From an uncultured SAR116 cluster alpha proteobacterium (lineage in GTDB: Bacteria; Pseudomonadota; Alphaproteobacteria; Puniceispirillales; Marisalimonadaceae): DNA of 64,000 bases. The number at the start of each line of letters is the position of its first letter. Positions within the stretch are counted from its first letter, which is position 1. This document shows positions 43,544 through 52,564 of the stretch, piece by piece. Below the pieces are notes generated by a model that made no database searches, was not told where the DNA came from, and worked only from the letters and a program-made list of their open reading frames with translations. The translations under genes were made by a program, and so were the position numbers. The stretch is from positions 298,169 through 362,168 of the forward strand of contig CABYED010000001.1 of assembly GCA_902517815.1 (NCBI GenBank), written 5' to 3'.

Positions 43544-44272
43544 TCATCTTGCTAACTTTATAAACACATCCCCCATGCCAGATTTTAATTCATCAATGGG
43601 TGTTCTATTTCTATATGGACAAAATCTTCCTGTTATCTTATCAGCAGATATCTTTCTTAAATCAGAAGGTTCACAATATTTTGCTTCATGTAACATACCA
43701 ATTATTAATTTACCATCTTGTATTTCCACTTGTTTATCGTCTAATTTACTTTCTCTACAAAAATAATTCTTGTTAACTTTTTTAGGAAAATCACTCTTTG
43801 TACATGGGTTATCTATGACCAATGCGAACAAGTCCTTGTTACCTTCTTTAAATTCTCTAGTGATCTTTTTAACTTTAGCATATTTCATCAGGTCACATAC
43901 ACATGGCCAACAGCATTTATAGTAGAAACCACATACTTCTTTTTTAGTTATATCCTCTTTTATATTTATAAATTGTGGTTTTGAATTTTCTGCAATCAAC
44001 GATCCAGAGACAGCACAATAATGTTTATTATATTCTTTAAACTCTGAAAAATTCTTATATTTATCTGAAATATGTCTATAAAATTTTGGTCCAGCTGCAT
44101 TTCTGTTTCCATCTGGAAAAATTGACCGCCAGTCTTTAGATAGACTTTGGTAATATTTACCTTTGTTGTCATTCGCAGTAGAAACAACTACATTAGTAAC
44201 AATAAATAATAAAAATAAGATAAAGTAATGAATGAGCCTTAAAACCAATTTATATACCTTTTCTAAACACAT
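43544..44272 (-). CDS. Cys-rich exported protein, unknown (242 aa)
   Basis: An N-terminal signal or anchor (LVLRLIHYFILFLLFIVTNVVVS) is followed by a ~200-residue periplasmic domain with about eleven Cys, including a cluster CGFYYKCCWPCVCDLMKYA containing a CWPC thioredoxin-type C-x-x-C. The other Cys are spread out, suggesting disulphides. The family is not recognised. Its start overlaps the FG-GAP/ASPIC gene end by 23 bases on the same strand, so the two are translationally coupled. Confidence 0.7.
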   Translation of the reverse strand: MCLEKVYKLVLRLIHYFILFLLFIVTNVVVSTANDNKGKYYQSLSKDWRSIFPDGNRNAAGPKFYRHISDKYKNFSEFKEYNKHYCAVSGSLIAENSKPQFINIKEDITKKEVCGFYYKCCWPCVCDLMKYAKVKKITREFKEGNKDLFALVIDNPCTKSDFPKKVNKNYFCRESKLDDKQVEIQDGKLIIGMLHEAKYCEPSDLRKISADKITGRFCPYRNRTPIDELKSGMGDVFIKLAR

Positions 44273-45668
44273 AAGTTTTATTAAGTTGATTTATATTAAA
44301 ATTATCTAACGATCCGTCAGTCCATTTAATTGTTACACTATTAACTTTTTCTCCACTTCTTAGTCCGTAATGAGCAACGGGTTCCATCTGACATAAATAA
44401 CCAGATCCAGCATCAATAGTTTTTGCATGATTTCTCATATTAGTATTTAGTATTACAGTAGCTCCTCTTGCTGGTGCATTAAAGGGTGTTTTTGGTAGAA
44501 TTCTTAAAAATCTGGAAGATTTTTTAATATTTGCTTTGTATAAGGAGAGTGGTTGTAATCCTGATTCACCATGTGAAACTAGTAATTCAAGAATGCCATC
44601 ATTATCTATATCAGCTACAGCTGCACCTGTACCTAGTCCTAAAGGTTCTAATCCATTACTTAATTGAATTTGTTTTAATTTTCCATGACTTAAGATTTTA
44701 AAAAGTTTATTTGGCTCTCCAATGTTATTTACAAAAATTTCGTCAAAACCATCATTATCAAAGTCGGCAGAAATTATGGTTCTTACTCTTGATGGTGTGT
44801 TGAATTCAGAATTGGCAATGTCATCAAACTTGTTGCTGTTATTTAAAAAAATTCTGTGTTCGCCATTCCAATTACCACTAACAATATCTAATTTACCTCT
44901 ATATAAAAAATCAGTTAGTGTCGTACCGCGACCATTTTCAAAAGTGTCCTCAACACCCATATTTTCTGCAACATCTTTAAATGTGCCATTTTCATTTATA
45001 TAAAGAAAGTTTGGTCCTCTCTCATTTGCTGCAAAAATATCCATATAATTACTTAATATATGACCTGCAATAACTGCTCTTCCACCAGTAATTCTGTGGA
45101 TATTTAGTAACGGTGCTTGATCTACGATAATCCCTTTTTTTAGTTCATAAAAACGAGTTGGACCACCATAATTAGCAACATAGATTCCATATTTACCATC
45201 ACCATTTCGATCTACACAGACAACTGATCTTCCTGCTGTTAAATTTAACGATCTTAAATTTTTATCAAGTTGAAATAAATCTTTTATATTTTTATCATTA
45301 TCAAGTAATCTGTCAGAAAACTGTTTTTGGCCACTATACGTATCTGTATTAAGAAAATATAATTCTTCGAAACCATCATTATCAATGTCGCATGCAGCAA
45401 CCCCAATAGTGGATCTAGTCTGGTCAGCAAACAAATCGTTTGTATTTATGTTTTCTAAATAACCATTCTTGTGGGATAAAATCAAATTAGGAAATTTAAA
45501 TCCAGTAACTATAAACTCAAATTTTCCATCTTTATTAAAATCGGTTACAGAAACCCCATAACTTAATCTTTGTTGGTTGTTTTTGATGGAGACAGATATA
45601 TCTTGAAAAAATTCACCAAAAGAAGGATTGAACATTAAAATAAAGATTATTGTGATTATTGTTTTCAT
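44250..45668 (-). CDS. FG-GAP/VCBS repeat protein with ASPIC/UnbV C-terminal domain
   Basis: A secreted beta-propeller protein (472 aa). Signal peptide MKTIITIIFILMFNPSFGE. Repeats carry D-x-D-x-D-G calcium loops: VTDFNKDGKFEFI, CDIDNDGFEELYF, VDRNGDGKYGIYV, SADFDNDGFDEIFV, VADIDNDGILELLV. The C-terminal block with NAPARGATVILNT and MEPVAHYGLRSGEKVNSVTIKWTDG is the ASPIC/UnbV domain. Function unknown; often surface or adhesion related in marine bacteria. It is coupled to the Cys-rich exported protein. Confidence 0.9.
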   Translation of the reverse strand: MKTIITIIFILMFNPSFGEFFQDISVSIKNNQQRLSYGVSVTDFNKDGKFEFIVTGFKFPNLILSHKNGYLENINTNDLFADQTRSTIGVAACDIDNDGFEELYFLNTDTYSGQKQFSDRLLDNDKNIKDLFQLDKNLRSLNLTAGRSVVCVDRNGDGKYGIYVANYGGPTRFYELKKGIIVDQAPLLNIHRITGGRAVIAGHILSNYMDIFAANERGPNFLYINENGTFKDVAENMGVEDTFENGRGTTLTDFLYRGKLDIVSGNWNGEHRIFLNNSNKFDDIANSEFNTPSRVRTIISADFDNDGFDEIFVNNIGEPNKLFKILSHGKLKQIQLSNGLEPLGLGTGAAVADIDNDGILELLVSHGESGLQPLSLYKANIKKSSRFLRILPKTPFNAPARGATVILNTNMRNHAKTIDAGSGYLCQMEPVAHYGLRSGEKVNSVTIKWTDGSLDNFNINQLNKTYVFRKGI

Positions 45669-46188
45669 TTGCTGTATATATTATTCCTATAAAAATTTTC
45701 AATGGATTAAATTTATAAACTTTAATTTTCACTACTATGAGTTGTAATGTATGAGGTCAAGATTATATCCATCTCACAAATATTATTTACCCATCATCTC
45801 TTCAAGTAATCTTATTCAGTTATTTATAAAAATAAAAAACTCTGGGATTGTTAGGAGATATTGGACTGTAAGTATCGCTATAAATTATTATCCACAAAAA
45901 TCTATAGCAAAACATTTTTTTCTGTAATTAATTAGTTTAAGTGTAGTAACTGAAGGACTACTTATTTTGTGAAAATTTTATCTTTAAATTCAATTCTACA
46001 TTAAAAAAATGATAGCGTTTAATATGAAATTAAAAATCAAGGTTGCTTATTTATTAAGCAAATATTATTGTCCTCGATTGGTCTGATTGACTCTAAAATT
46101 ATTTTTAATAATGCTTACATTTTGTTTAAAATATCGTTGGGGAACGTATTTTACAAAATATATTTAGAAATATCTTGGAGGAGAAATA
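45669..46188. other. 520-base intergenic region upstream of the sugar ABC operon
   Basis: No gene visible. It contains an inverted repeat TTGCTTA-5-TAAGCAA at 46043-46061, a possible operator, and a good GGAGGAG ribosome-binding site at about 46176-46182 for the next gene. The promoter of the ABC operon must lie here. Confidence 0.55.
46043..46061. promoter_or_regulatory. Inverted repeat, candidate operator of the sugar ABC operon
   Basis: Perfect 7-bp palindrome TTGCTTA/TAAGCAA with 5-base spacer, 128 bases before the substrate-binding protein gene. Size fits a LacI-, GntR- or ROK-type site, but no regulator gene is adjacent. Confidence 0.4.
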
Positions 46189-47532
46189 ATGAATAAATTT
46201 TTAAATCACACTATTTACAGTCTATTTTTTTTATTATTTTCGAATATAGCGATAGCTGAAAAGATAAGATTTTGGACTACTGAAGAGCAACCTGCTCGTC
46301 TAGCTAAACAGCAGGCAATGGTAGAAGATTTTAAAAAAAGAACAGGCCATACTGTTGAAGTCATACCAGTTTCTGAAAAAGATCTTGGTAAAAGGGCGAC
46401 AGCAGCATTCGCTGCAGGTGATTTGCCAGATGTTATTTATCATACATTACAATATGTATTACCATGGTCTGAGGCTGGTATTCTTGATGTAGAAACTAAT
46501 GATGACATTGTAAATTCCCTTATGAAAAGAACTTTTGCACCAGGAGCAATTGCAATGGCTCAATTTGATGGTAAAACAGCAGCTGTACCAGTTGATGGCT
46601 GGACGCAAATGGTAGTATATCGTAAAGATATTTTTGATGCAGCTGGGCTACCCGCTCCAAATAGCTATGCAAACATTGAAAAAGCAATTGATAAATTACA
46701 TAACCCACCAAACATGTACGGTTTTGTTGCGGCAACCAAGGTTGATGAAAATTTTATGAGTCAAGTTTTGGAACATGTTTTTTTAGCTAATGGGGTATCG
46801 CCCGTTAATAAGAATGGTTTCAGCCCACTAGACGAAAAAGCAACTTCTGAAGTTTTAAATTTTTATAAAAAAATAGCTAAAGCTTCTCCAGCTGGCGAGT
46901 TATACTGGAAACAGTCTAGAGCAATTTATTTTGCTGGTAAAGCTGCTATGATTATATGGTCACCTTTTATTTTAGATGAATTAGCTGGTTTAAGAAACTC
47001 CGCACCACCAACAATCAATGATGACCCAACTTCAAAGGCTTTAGCACAAAAGACTGGAATTGTAACAACGTTTGGAGGTCCATCTAATCCTGCAGGCGCA
47101 GCTTGGGCAGATATACGTTATTTTGGAGTAACCTCAGATGCAAATACTGACGTCGCTGCAGAGTTTGTTAAATATTCAATGAAAGATGGATATACTGCTA
47201 CACTTTCAATTGCACCAGAGGGCAAATTCCCAGTACGTAGGGGTGAACCTTTTGATACAGCAAAATATGCAAATGCATGGTCAAAATTACCAGTTGGAGT
47301 TGATAGAAAGGCTCCTCTATCAGAATTATATTCAGATCTTACAATTAATAAAATTGTTTCTGGACTTCAAACTGCTGATAGATGGGGTGTAAAAGAAGGT
47401 CAACTATCTTTAGCATCAAAAATTATAAATTCTCAAATTATTAATCGAGTAGTTCGTGAATTCATTGATGATCAAATTGATGTTAACAGTGCCGTGAGTA
47501 AGTTAAATAAAGAACTTTCAAAAATAAATTAA
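46189..47532 (+). CDS. Sugar ABC transporter substrate-binding protein (family 1)
   Basis: A 447-aa extracellular solute-binding protein for sugars. Signal peptide LNHTIYSLFFLLFSNIAIAE. Seen: TEEQPARLAKQQAMVEDFKKRTGHTVEVIPVSE, the family core with AAGDLPDVIYHTLQYVLPW, VPVDGWTQMVVYRKDIFDAAG and FGGPSNPAGAAW. It is the first gene of a five-gene transport cluster. The ligand cannot be read; composition suggests oligosaccharide or alpha-glucoside-type sugar. Confidence 0.92.
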   Translation: MNKFLNHTIYSLFFLLFSNIAIAEKIRFWTTEEQPARLAKQQAMVEDFKKRTGHTVEVIPVSEKDLGKRATAAFAAGDLPDVIYHTLQYVLPWSEAGILDVETNDDIVNSLMKRTFAPGAIAMAQFDGKTAAVPVDGWTQMVVYRKDIFDAAGLPAPNSYANIEKAIDKLHNPPNMYGFVAATKVDENFMSQVLEHVFLANGVSPVNKNGFSPLDEKATSEVLNFYKKIAKASPAGELYWKQSRAIYFAGKAAMIIWSPFILDELAGLRNSAPPTINDDPTSKALAQKTGIVTTFGGPSNPAGAAWADIRYFGVTSDANTDVAAEFVKYSMKDGYTATLSIAPEGKFPVRRGEPFDTAKYANAWSKLPVGVDRKAPLSELYSDLTINKIVSGLQTADRWGVKEGQLSLASKIINSQIINRVVREFIDDQIDVNSAVSKLNKELSKIN

Positions 47533-47539
47533 ATTATTC

Positions 47540-47577
47540 GTTAGACGGTCTTTATAAGATCGTCTAACTTTTTATTA
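47540..47577 (+). terminator. Hairpin with T-run after the substrate-binding protein gene
   Basis: GTTAGACGGTCT / AGATCGTCTAAC (12 pairs with one G-T) with a five-base loop, followed by TTTTTTATT. In binding-protein operons such sites reduce expression of the permeases relative to the binding protein. Confidence 0.9.
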
Positions 47578-47596
47578 TAATTTTAAGTATTTTTGA

Positions 47597-48880
47597 ATGA
47601 CAATTATCAAAAAAAAAAATAAGAACACTTTATTAGAAAAAGAAAAAAAACTTGGCCTAATACTCCTACTACCAACTATTTTAATAGTATTATCTGTAGT
47701 TATATTTCCACTCTTAGCTAATTTTTGGATTTCCTTTAAACCAGTATCCTTGGGAGATTTGCGTCCACCAAAACTTATAGTAAAAGAACGAATTAAAGGA
47801 AATTTATCTGAGAAAAGTCAAATTGCAGAAATTCAATATAGATTCAGAAATTCATCGATTAAATATGATCTTGAAAATGTGATAATTAAAGACATAATAC
47901 CAAATGGTTTCACCGTTAAGGATTTACAACCAGCCCAATTTTGTAAGTTAAAATTAAAAGAGTTGATTTGTAATTTAGATAATGTTTCCTCAAGATCTTC
48001 TGGAAAGATAATTCTTAAAGTGCATAAGAATGATCAATGGCAAAAAGAATTAGATAATCTCAAAAAAACCAAACCGTTAGTGACTTTTTCAAGTAAAAAT
48101 ATACTAACCTCTTTTGAATTTAACACTGAAAATTTTAAAAAAGTTTTTTCTGCTTCCGAATTTTTTGAAGTATTAAAAGTTTCTTTTTACTATACTATAT
48201 TTGGCACCGCTGGAGCATTGTTGGTTGGACTTCTAGCAGCACAAATTTTACAAAAATCTTTTAGGGGGAGGTCTATTGTTCGTGGTTTACTTCTTTTCCC
48301 TTATGTCTCACCAGTAATAGCAGTAGCTTTTGCGTGGGTGATATTATTTGATCCTTTTTCAGGTATTGTAAATTCAATGTTAGTTCAAATGAATGTCATT
48401 GATAAACCAATTAATTTTTTTGGACAAAAATATACTGACATAATCATTTTTGGTTATGTCTTTAAATTTCCTTTAGCTTTATCAATGGTTATAGCTTTTG
48501 AAATTTGGAGATATTTTCCTCTTTCTTTTTTATTTATTCTTGCACGTATACAATCATTTCCTGAGGAAGTATATGATGCAGCCAAAATAGATGGGGCGTC
48601 ACCATTACAACAATTCTATTATATTTCACTTCCATTTTTGATTGGTATTATGTCTATTTTATTCTTACTAAGATTCATATGGACCTTTAATAAATTTGAT
48701 GACATTTTCTTACTCACTGGCGGTAATGCAGGAACAAGAACCTTTACTGTAAATGTTTATGAACAAGCATTTGCAATTTCTAATCTTGGAGCAGGAGCAG
48801 CTGTGGCAGTAGTAATTTTTATATTTCTACTTACATTTTCTTTACTTTTTATGAGATATTCAAAAAAGGAAACATTTTAA
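47597..48880 (+). CDS. Sugar ABC permease (MalF-type) with DUF11-like periplasmic insertion
   Basis: A 427-aa inner-membrane subunit. TM1 lies at about 17-40 (LGLILLLPTILIVLSVVIFPLLANF); TM2-TM6 follow after residue 195 and contain EVYDAAKIDGASPLQQFYYISLPFL, the EAA loop. Between them, residues 50-160 form an extra domain: IAEIQYRFRNSSIKYDLENVIIKDIIPNGF and LICNLDNVSSRSSGKIILKVH resemble DUF11-type beta-sandwich repeats (N-x-G-x-x-x-A-x-N-V-x-x-x-D-x-x-P-x-G; C-x-x-x-x-x-x-x-G). Permeases of this kind are usually about 290-320 aa. The loop would contact the binding protein. Confidence 0.88.
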   Translation: MTIIKKKNKNTLLEKEKKLGLILLLPTILIVLSVVIFPLLANFWISFKPVSLGDLRPPKLIVKERIKGNLSEKSQIAEIQYRFRNSSIKYDLENVIIKDIIPNGFTVKDLQPAQFCKLKLKELICNLDNVSSRSSGKIILKVHKNDQWQKELDNLKKTKPLVTFSSKNILTSFEFNTENFKKVFSASEFFEVLKVSFYYTIFGTAGALLVGLLAAQILQKSFRGRSIVRGLLLFPYVSPVIAVAFAWVILFDPFSGIVNSMLVQMNVIDKPINFFGQKYTDIIIFGYVFKFPLALSMVIAFEIWRYFPLSFLFILARIQSFPEEVYDAAKIDGASPLQQFYYISLPFLIGIMSILFLLRFIWTFNKFDDIFLLTGGNAGTRTFTVNVYEQAFAISNLGAGAAVAVVIFIFLLTFSLLFMRYSKKETF

Positions 48881-48881
48881 A

Positions 48882-50105
48882 ATGTTTTGGAAGTATGGCT
48901 TATTTTTTTCTATTTTGTCTGGAGGTATATGGGGTATTTTTTGGCAAATCTTTTTTACCGTAATTGGCATTTTAACCCTTGGAATTCCTTTAAGTTTAGA
49001 AATAAGTCAAATTATGATTATTGGGCCATTAGTAGGAATTCTGTACATCATAAGTCAAAAATTTTTATCCATAAAATTCCATATTAGCGCAATAATTATA
49101 ATTACTTTTCTTATTTTTATTTCTCACTTAGGAAACCCATACCAAGTAGAAGACGAAAATCGACTAATAATATTTATGCTAATTTTATTAACTTCATTTT
49201 TTATATGGGTAAGTTTGAACCATTCTTTATATAATTTAAGTCCTGGGAAATTGTCAAAATATGATATTGAAAGTTTTTTTATAAAATTTTTGTGGGGATT
49301 GGGTTTAATTATATTAATTTTGATTACCTTAATTCCCTTTTATATAATGATTATGACTAGTTTAAAAAATCAACAAAGTTTGATTTTAAACCCTCTAGAT
49401 TTATCTATTAATTTAAATACCGATTTTAAAACTCTTTTTAATTCTTACATTGAATTGTTTACTAATTTCAATTTTCATTTGTTCTTGATTAATTCTTTCA
49501 TTGTATCTTGCACAACAGTTATTATAACTTTATTTTTTTCAATTCCTGGAGCTTATGCACTAGCTAGATTAAGGATACCCAACAAAAAAATTTTTTCAGG
49601 TGCTGTAATTTTAATTTATTTAATTCCTTCTATAGTATTAATTATCCCACTGTATGTAATTTTTTCTTATATAGGCTTAAGAAATTCTTTATTTGGTCTA
49701 ATACTTGTCTACCCAGCAACTACAATTCCTGTTGCACTTTATATGCTAAGAGGTTACTTCAGCGCATTGTCAAGCGAAATTGATGATGCTGCGTTAATGG
49801 ATGGTCTTTCTCGTATACAGATAATTTTAAAAATAGCTATACCTCTATCTAAACCAGCTATTGTTAGTGTTGCGTTATATGTTTTCATGATTGCTTGGAA
49901 TGAATTCTTAATTGCATTCATGTTTTTGGATGATCCCAGTATATTTACATTGTCTAGAGGTATCATGTCTTTAAACTCTTCAGAAATTCCACAACAGCAC
50001 CTAATGGCGGGTGCAGTAATAGCAACAATTCCTGTTATGATAATTTTTCTTTATTTAGAAAAATTTTTGATATCTGGTCTTTCAGCAGGTGGAGTTAAAG
50101 GATAA
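48882..50105 (+). CDS. Sugar ABC permease (MalG-type) with extended N-terminus
   Basis: A 407-aa protein, about 120 residues longer than usual MalG-type permeases. The extra N-terminal part has about four hydrophobic helices (from WKYGLFFSILSGGIWGIFW to IIFMLILLTSFFIWV). The standard domain starts near residue 145 (WGLGLIILILITLIPFYIM) and includes PGAYALARLRIPNKK and EIDDAALMDGLSRIQIILKIAIPLSKPA (the EAA loop). It is separated from the MalF-type gene by one base and works with it. Confidence 0.9.
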   Translation: MFWKYGLFFSILSGGIWGIFWQIFFTVIGILTLGIPLSLEISQIMIIGPLVGILYIISQKFLSIKFHISAIIIITFLIFISHLGNPYQVEDENRLIIFMLILLTSFFIWVSLNHSLYNLSPGKLSKYDIESFFIKFLWGLGLIILILITLIPFYIMIMTSLKNQQSLILNPLDLSINLNTDFKTLFNSYIELFTNFNFHLFLINSFIVSCTTVIITLFFSIPGAYALARLRIPNKKIFSGAVILIYLIPSIVLIIPLYVIFSYIGLRNSLFGLILVYPATTIPVALYMLRGYFSALSSEIDDAALMDGLSRIQIILKIAIPLSKPAIVSVALYVFMIAWNEFLIAFMFLDDPSIFTLSRGIMSLNSSEIPQQHLMAGAVIATIPVMIIFLYLEKFLISGLSAGGVKG

Positions 50106-50108
50106 AGA

Positions 50109-50354
50109 TTGGAGAAAGATTTCAAAATGCATTTGAATTATATGATCTCATATGGTTTAGAGCATGAAGGTGAATACTCACTAGCCAAAAGAATTAAGGA
50201 TGATACTATTAAACTTATAGAGGTTGGTGGTATGTATGAATATTTTAACCCACATACAGGAAAAGGCCTAGGTGGACACGACTTCTCATGGACTGCCGCA
50301 ATTTTATCAGCACTTGGTAGAGATAGTTCTAATTTAAAATTTACAAACAATTAG
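50109..50354 (+). pseudogene. Glycoside hydrolase (MGH1/GH63-like) C-terminal remnant
   Basis: An 81-aa fragment matches the C-terminal end of mannosylglycerate-hydrolase/glucosidase-like (alpha,alpha-toroid) glycosidases: YMISYGLEHEGEYSLAKRI followed by VGGMYEYFNPHTGKGLGGHDFSWTAAI. The catalytic and substrate-binding parts that should precede it are missing; the previous gene stops only three bases upstream. It lies in an ABC sugar operon, where such an enzyme would be in context. It may be translated as a small protein, but has no complete fold. Confidence 0.75.
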
Positions 50355-50364
50355 TGAGCACATA

Positions 50365-51420
50365 ATGGCTTCTATTATTTTACAAAATATCTCAAAATGG
50401 TTTTCTAGTAATCAAGTAATTAAAAATATTGACCTAAATATTAAAGATGGAGAGTTTATTGTGTTTGTAGGTCCCTCAGGATGTGGAAAATCAACACTCT
50501 TAAGAATTATCTCTGGTCTTGAGGATTTAAATGATGGAACTGTTTTAATTGATGATTTGGATGTAACAGATAAAATTCCATACGAACGAGGCTTATCAAT
50601 GGTTTTTCAATCTTATGCACTATATCCCCATATGAATGTTTTTGATAACATAGGTTTTTCATTGAAAACCTCAGGCGTAAACAGTGATATTTTAAAGAAA
50701 AAAGTTGGAGAAGTTGCAAAAATTCTTCAATTAGAAGATCTGTTACACAGACTACCTAAACAACTATCAGGAGGACAAAAACAAAGAGTTGCAATTGGAA
50801 GATCAATTATTAGGAAACCCAAAGCTTTCTTGTTTGACGAACCACTTTCTAATCTAGATGCAGCACTAAGAGTTGAAATGCGTTTGGAAATTTCAAAATT
50901 GCATAAAGAACTTGGAGTTACCACAATTTATGTTACTCACGACCAAGTCGAGGCAATGACACTCGCAGATAAGATAGTGGTTCTTAACGAAGGAAAAATT
51001 ATTCAAATTGGTTCTCCACACAAGCTTTACAATTATCCGAAAAATTTATTTGTTGCAGAATTTATTGGCACACCAAAAATGAATATTTTAAACTGCATTA
51101 AAAAAGAAGAATATATTTATTTAGACCAAAATAAGAAAACTAATATTAAAACAAAAAAAGAAAAAATATTCAAACTGGGAATAAGACCGGATAATATAGA
51201 AATCTGCAAATCTGAAAAAAACATATTGAGTGGGCAAATAAAATTTTGTGAATACTTAGGTTCTGAACAGTACGTTTATGTTGATTGTGGAATTAATAAT
51301 AAGCTAATTATAGTAAAAATAGACCCAAATATTAAAGTAATTCTAAATGAGAAGATAGGCTTGAAATTTATTTCTAAATATGTGCACTTTTTTTCTAAGG
51401 ATGGTCTAAGATTAATTTAA
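50365..51420 (+). CDS. Sugar ABC transporter ATP-binding protein (MalK/UgpC type)
   Basis: A 351-aa ATPase. Seen: Walker A GPSGCGKST (about residue 37), Q-loop VFQSYALYPHMNV, signature LSGGQKQR, Walker B KAFLFDEPLSNLDA, H-loop TIYVTHDQ. The C-terminal part (about 235-350) is a TOBE/MalK-like regulatory domain with IRPDNIEICKS. It completes the ABC transporter with the preceding binding protein and two permeases. Confidence 0.94.
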   Translation: MASIILQNISKWFSSNQVIKNIDLNIKDGEFIVFVGPSGCGKSTLLRIISGLEDLNDGTVLIDDLDVTDKIPYERGLSMVFQSYALYPHMNVFDNIGFSLKTSGVNSDILKKKVGEVAKILQLEDLLHRLPKQLSGGQKQRVAIGRSIIRKPKAFLFDEPLSNLDAALRVEMRLEISKLHKELGVTTIYVTHDQVEAMTLADKIVVLNEGKIIQIGSPHKLYNYPKNLFVAEFIGTPKMNILNCIKKEEYIYLDQNKKTNIKTKKEKIFKLGIRPDNIEICKSEKNILSGQIKFCEYLGSEQYVYVDCGINNKLIIVKIDPNIKVILNEKIGLKFISKYVHFFSKDGLRLI

Positions 51421-51588
51421 AATATTTATTTTTAAATCACGATTGTCAAACTTTCACAGTTTCATAAATTTATGAGTTTATTATAAATAAAAAAATCTAT
51501 TACTTAGAAATTTACTCGCAAAGTAACTTGTTTCGATTAAACTTTAATGTACTTAATTAAATTTAATTTTAGTAGTGTGTAAGAAAAA

Positions 51589-52440
51589 ATGAAAACAAAA
51601 AATACTAAGAAGATAATGACTGTTTCTGGAGAATATAGTGTAAGAAATTTTACTGTTGCAGACATTCAGTCATACAAAGGTAAACGTCAACTTACGAAAA
51701 CAATTCCCTTTTCAGAAGAAGAAGCAGAAGCTGCTGAGACTGCGGGCATTGAGACACTTAATATAAGGCATAATCCAGAAAGACCTGAGATTTCAAAAGC
51801 TCTAAGAGCTGCTGCTCCAAATACATTTATGAGCTTTGCACTTCCCATGCAGTCTGCTAAATCTGAATATGATGCTCTAAGATTATCTTTTGATGCGATG
51901 GAACTTGGAGCCGATTCTGTAATATGCGGAACATGGGGTGTAAAATTTATTGAAGCTGTCGCTCATGCAGGTATACCGACTGAAGGTCACATAGGACTTG
52001 TACCTAGACGAAGTACTTGGACAGGAGGGTTTAAGGCAGTAGGAAAAACAGTAGAACAAGCTAAAAAACTCTATGATGATATTAAAATTCTTGAAAATAT
52101 AGGTGTATGGGCTGTTGAAGTCGAGGTTATACCAGAAAATATCATGGCCATTCTATCTCCACAAACTTCATTAATTACATCATCTCTAGGAAGTGGTGTT
52201 GGAGACATACAATTTTTATTTGCAGAAGACATTTTAGGTAACACTAAAGGACCATATCCACGTCATTCAAAGCAGTATGCTGATCTTTATGATTTAAAAC
52301 AAAAGTTACAACAAACGAGAATAAATGCTTTTAAAAATTATGTTAAAGATGTAAGGGATAATAAATTTCCATATAAGAACGTTACTGTAAGCGCTAATGA
52401 TGACGTTGTAAATGCACTTAAAAAATATATAAAAAAATGA
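51589..52440 (+). CDS. Ketopantoate hydroxymethyltransferase (PanB)-like protein
   Basis: A 283-aa TIM-barrel of the phosphoenolpyruvate mutase/PanB superfamily. Seen: KKIMTVSGEYSVRNFTVADI, GIPTEGHIGLVPRRSTWTGGFKAVGKTVEQA (very close to PanB GHIGLTPQ-x(4)-GGFK-x-QG-K), and a late RHSKQYADLYD (PanB has K-R-Y-A-D). The metal- and ketopantoate-contact residues near the N-terminus (D-S-L/D-x-x-G, here IRHNPERPE) are not clear, so it may not be a true pantothenate enzyme. It is close to a cupin gene on the same strand. Confidence 0.75.
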   Translation: MKTKNTKKIMTVSGEYSVRNFTVADIQSYKGKRQLTKTIPFSEEEAEAAETAGIETLNIRHNPERPEISKALRAAAPNTFMSFALPMQSAKSEYDALRLSFDAMELGADSVICGTWGVKFIEAVAHAGIPTEGHIGLVPRRSTWTGGFKAVGKTVEQAKKLYDDIKILENIGVWAVEVEVIPENIMAILSPQTSLITSSLGSGVGDIQFLFAEDILGNTKGPYPRHSKQYADLYDLKQKLQQTRINAFKNYVKDVRDNKFPYKNVTVSANDDVVNALKKYIKK

Positions 52441-52564
52441 AAAATCGTATTTGAACTATTTATAATAATGTACCAAAATAAATATCATTATTGGAAAGTT
52501 CAATAAACATTAATACTGTCATCTAATAAAAATTAATTTTTTAATTATAAAAGGAAGAATACTT

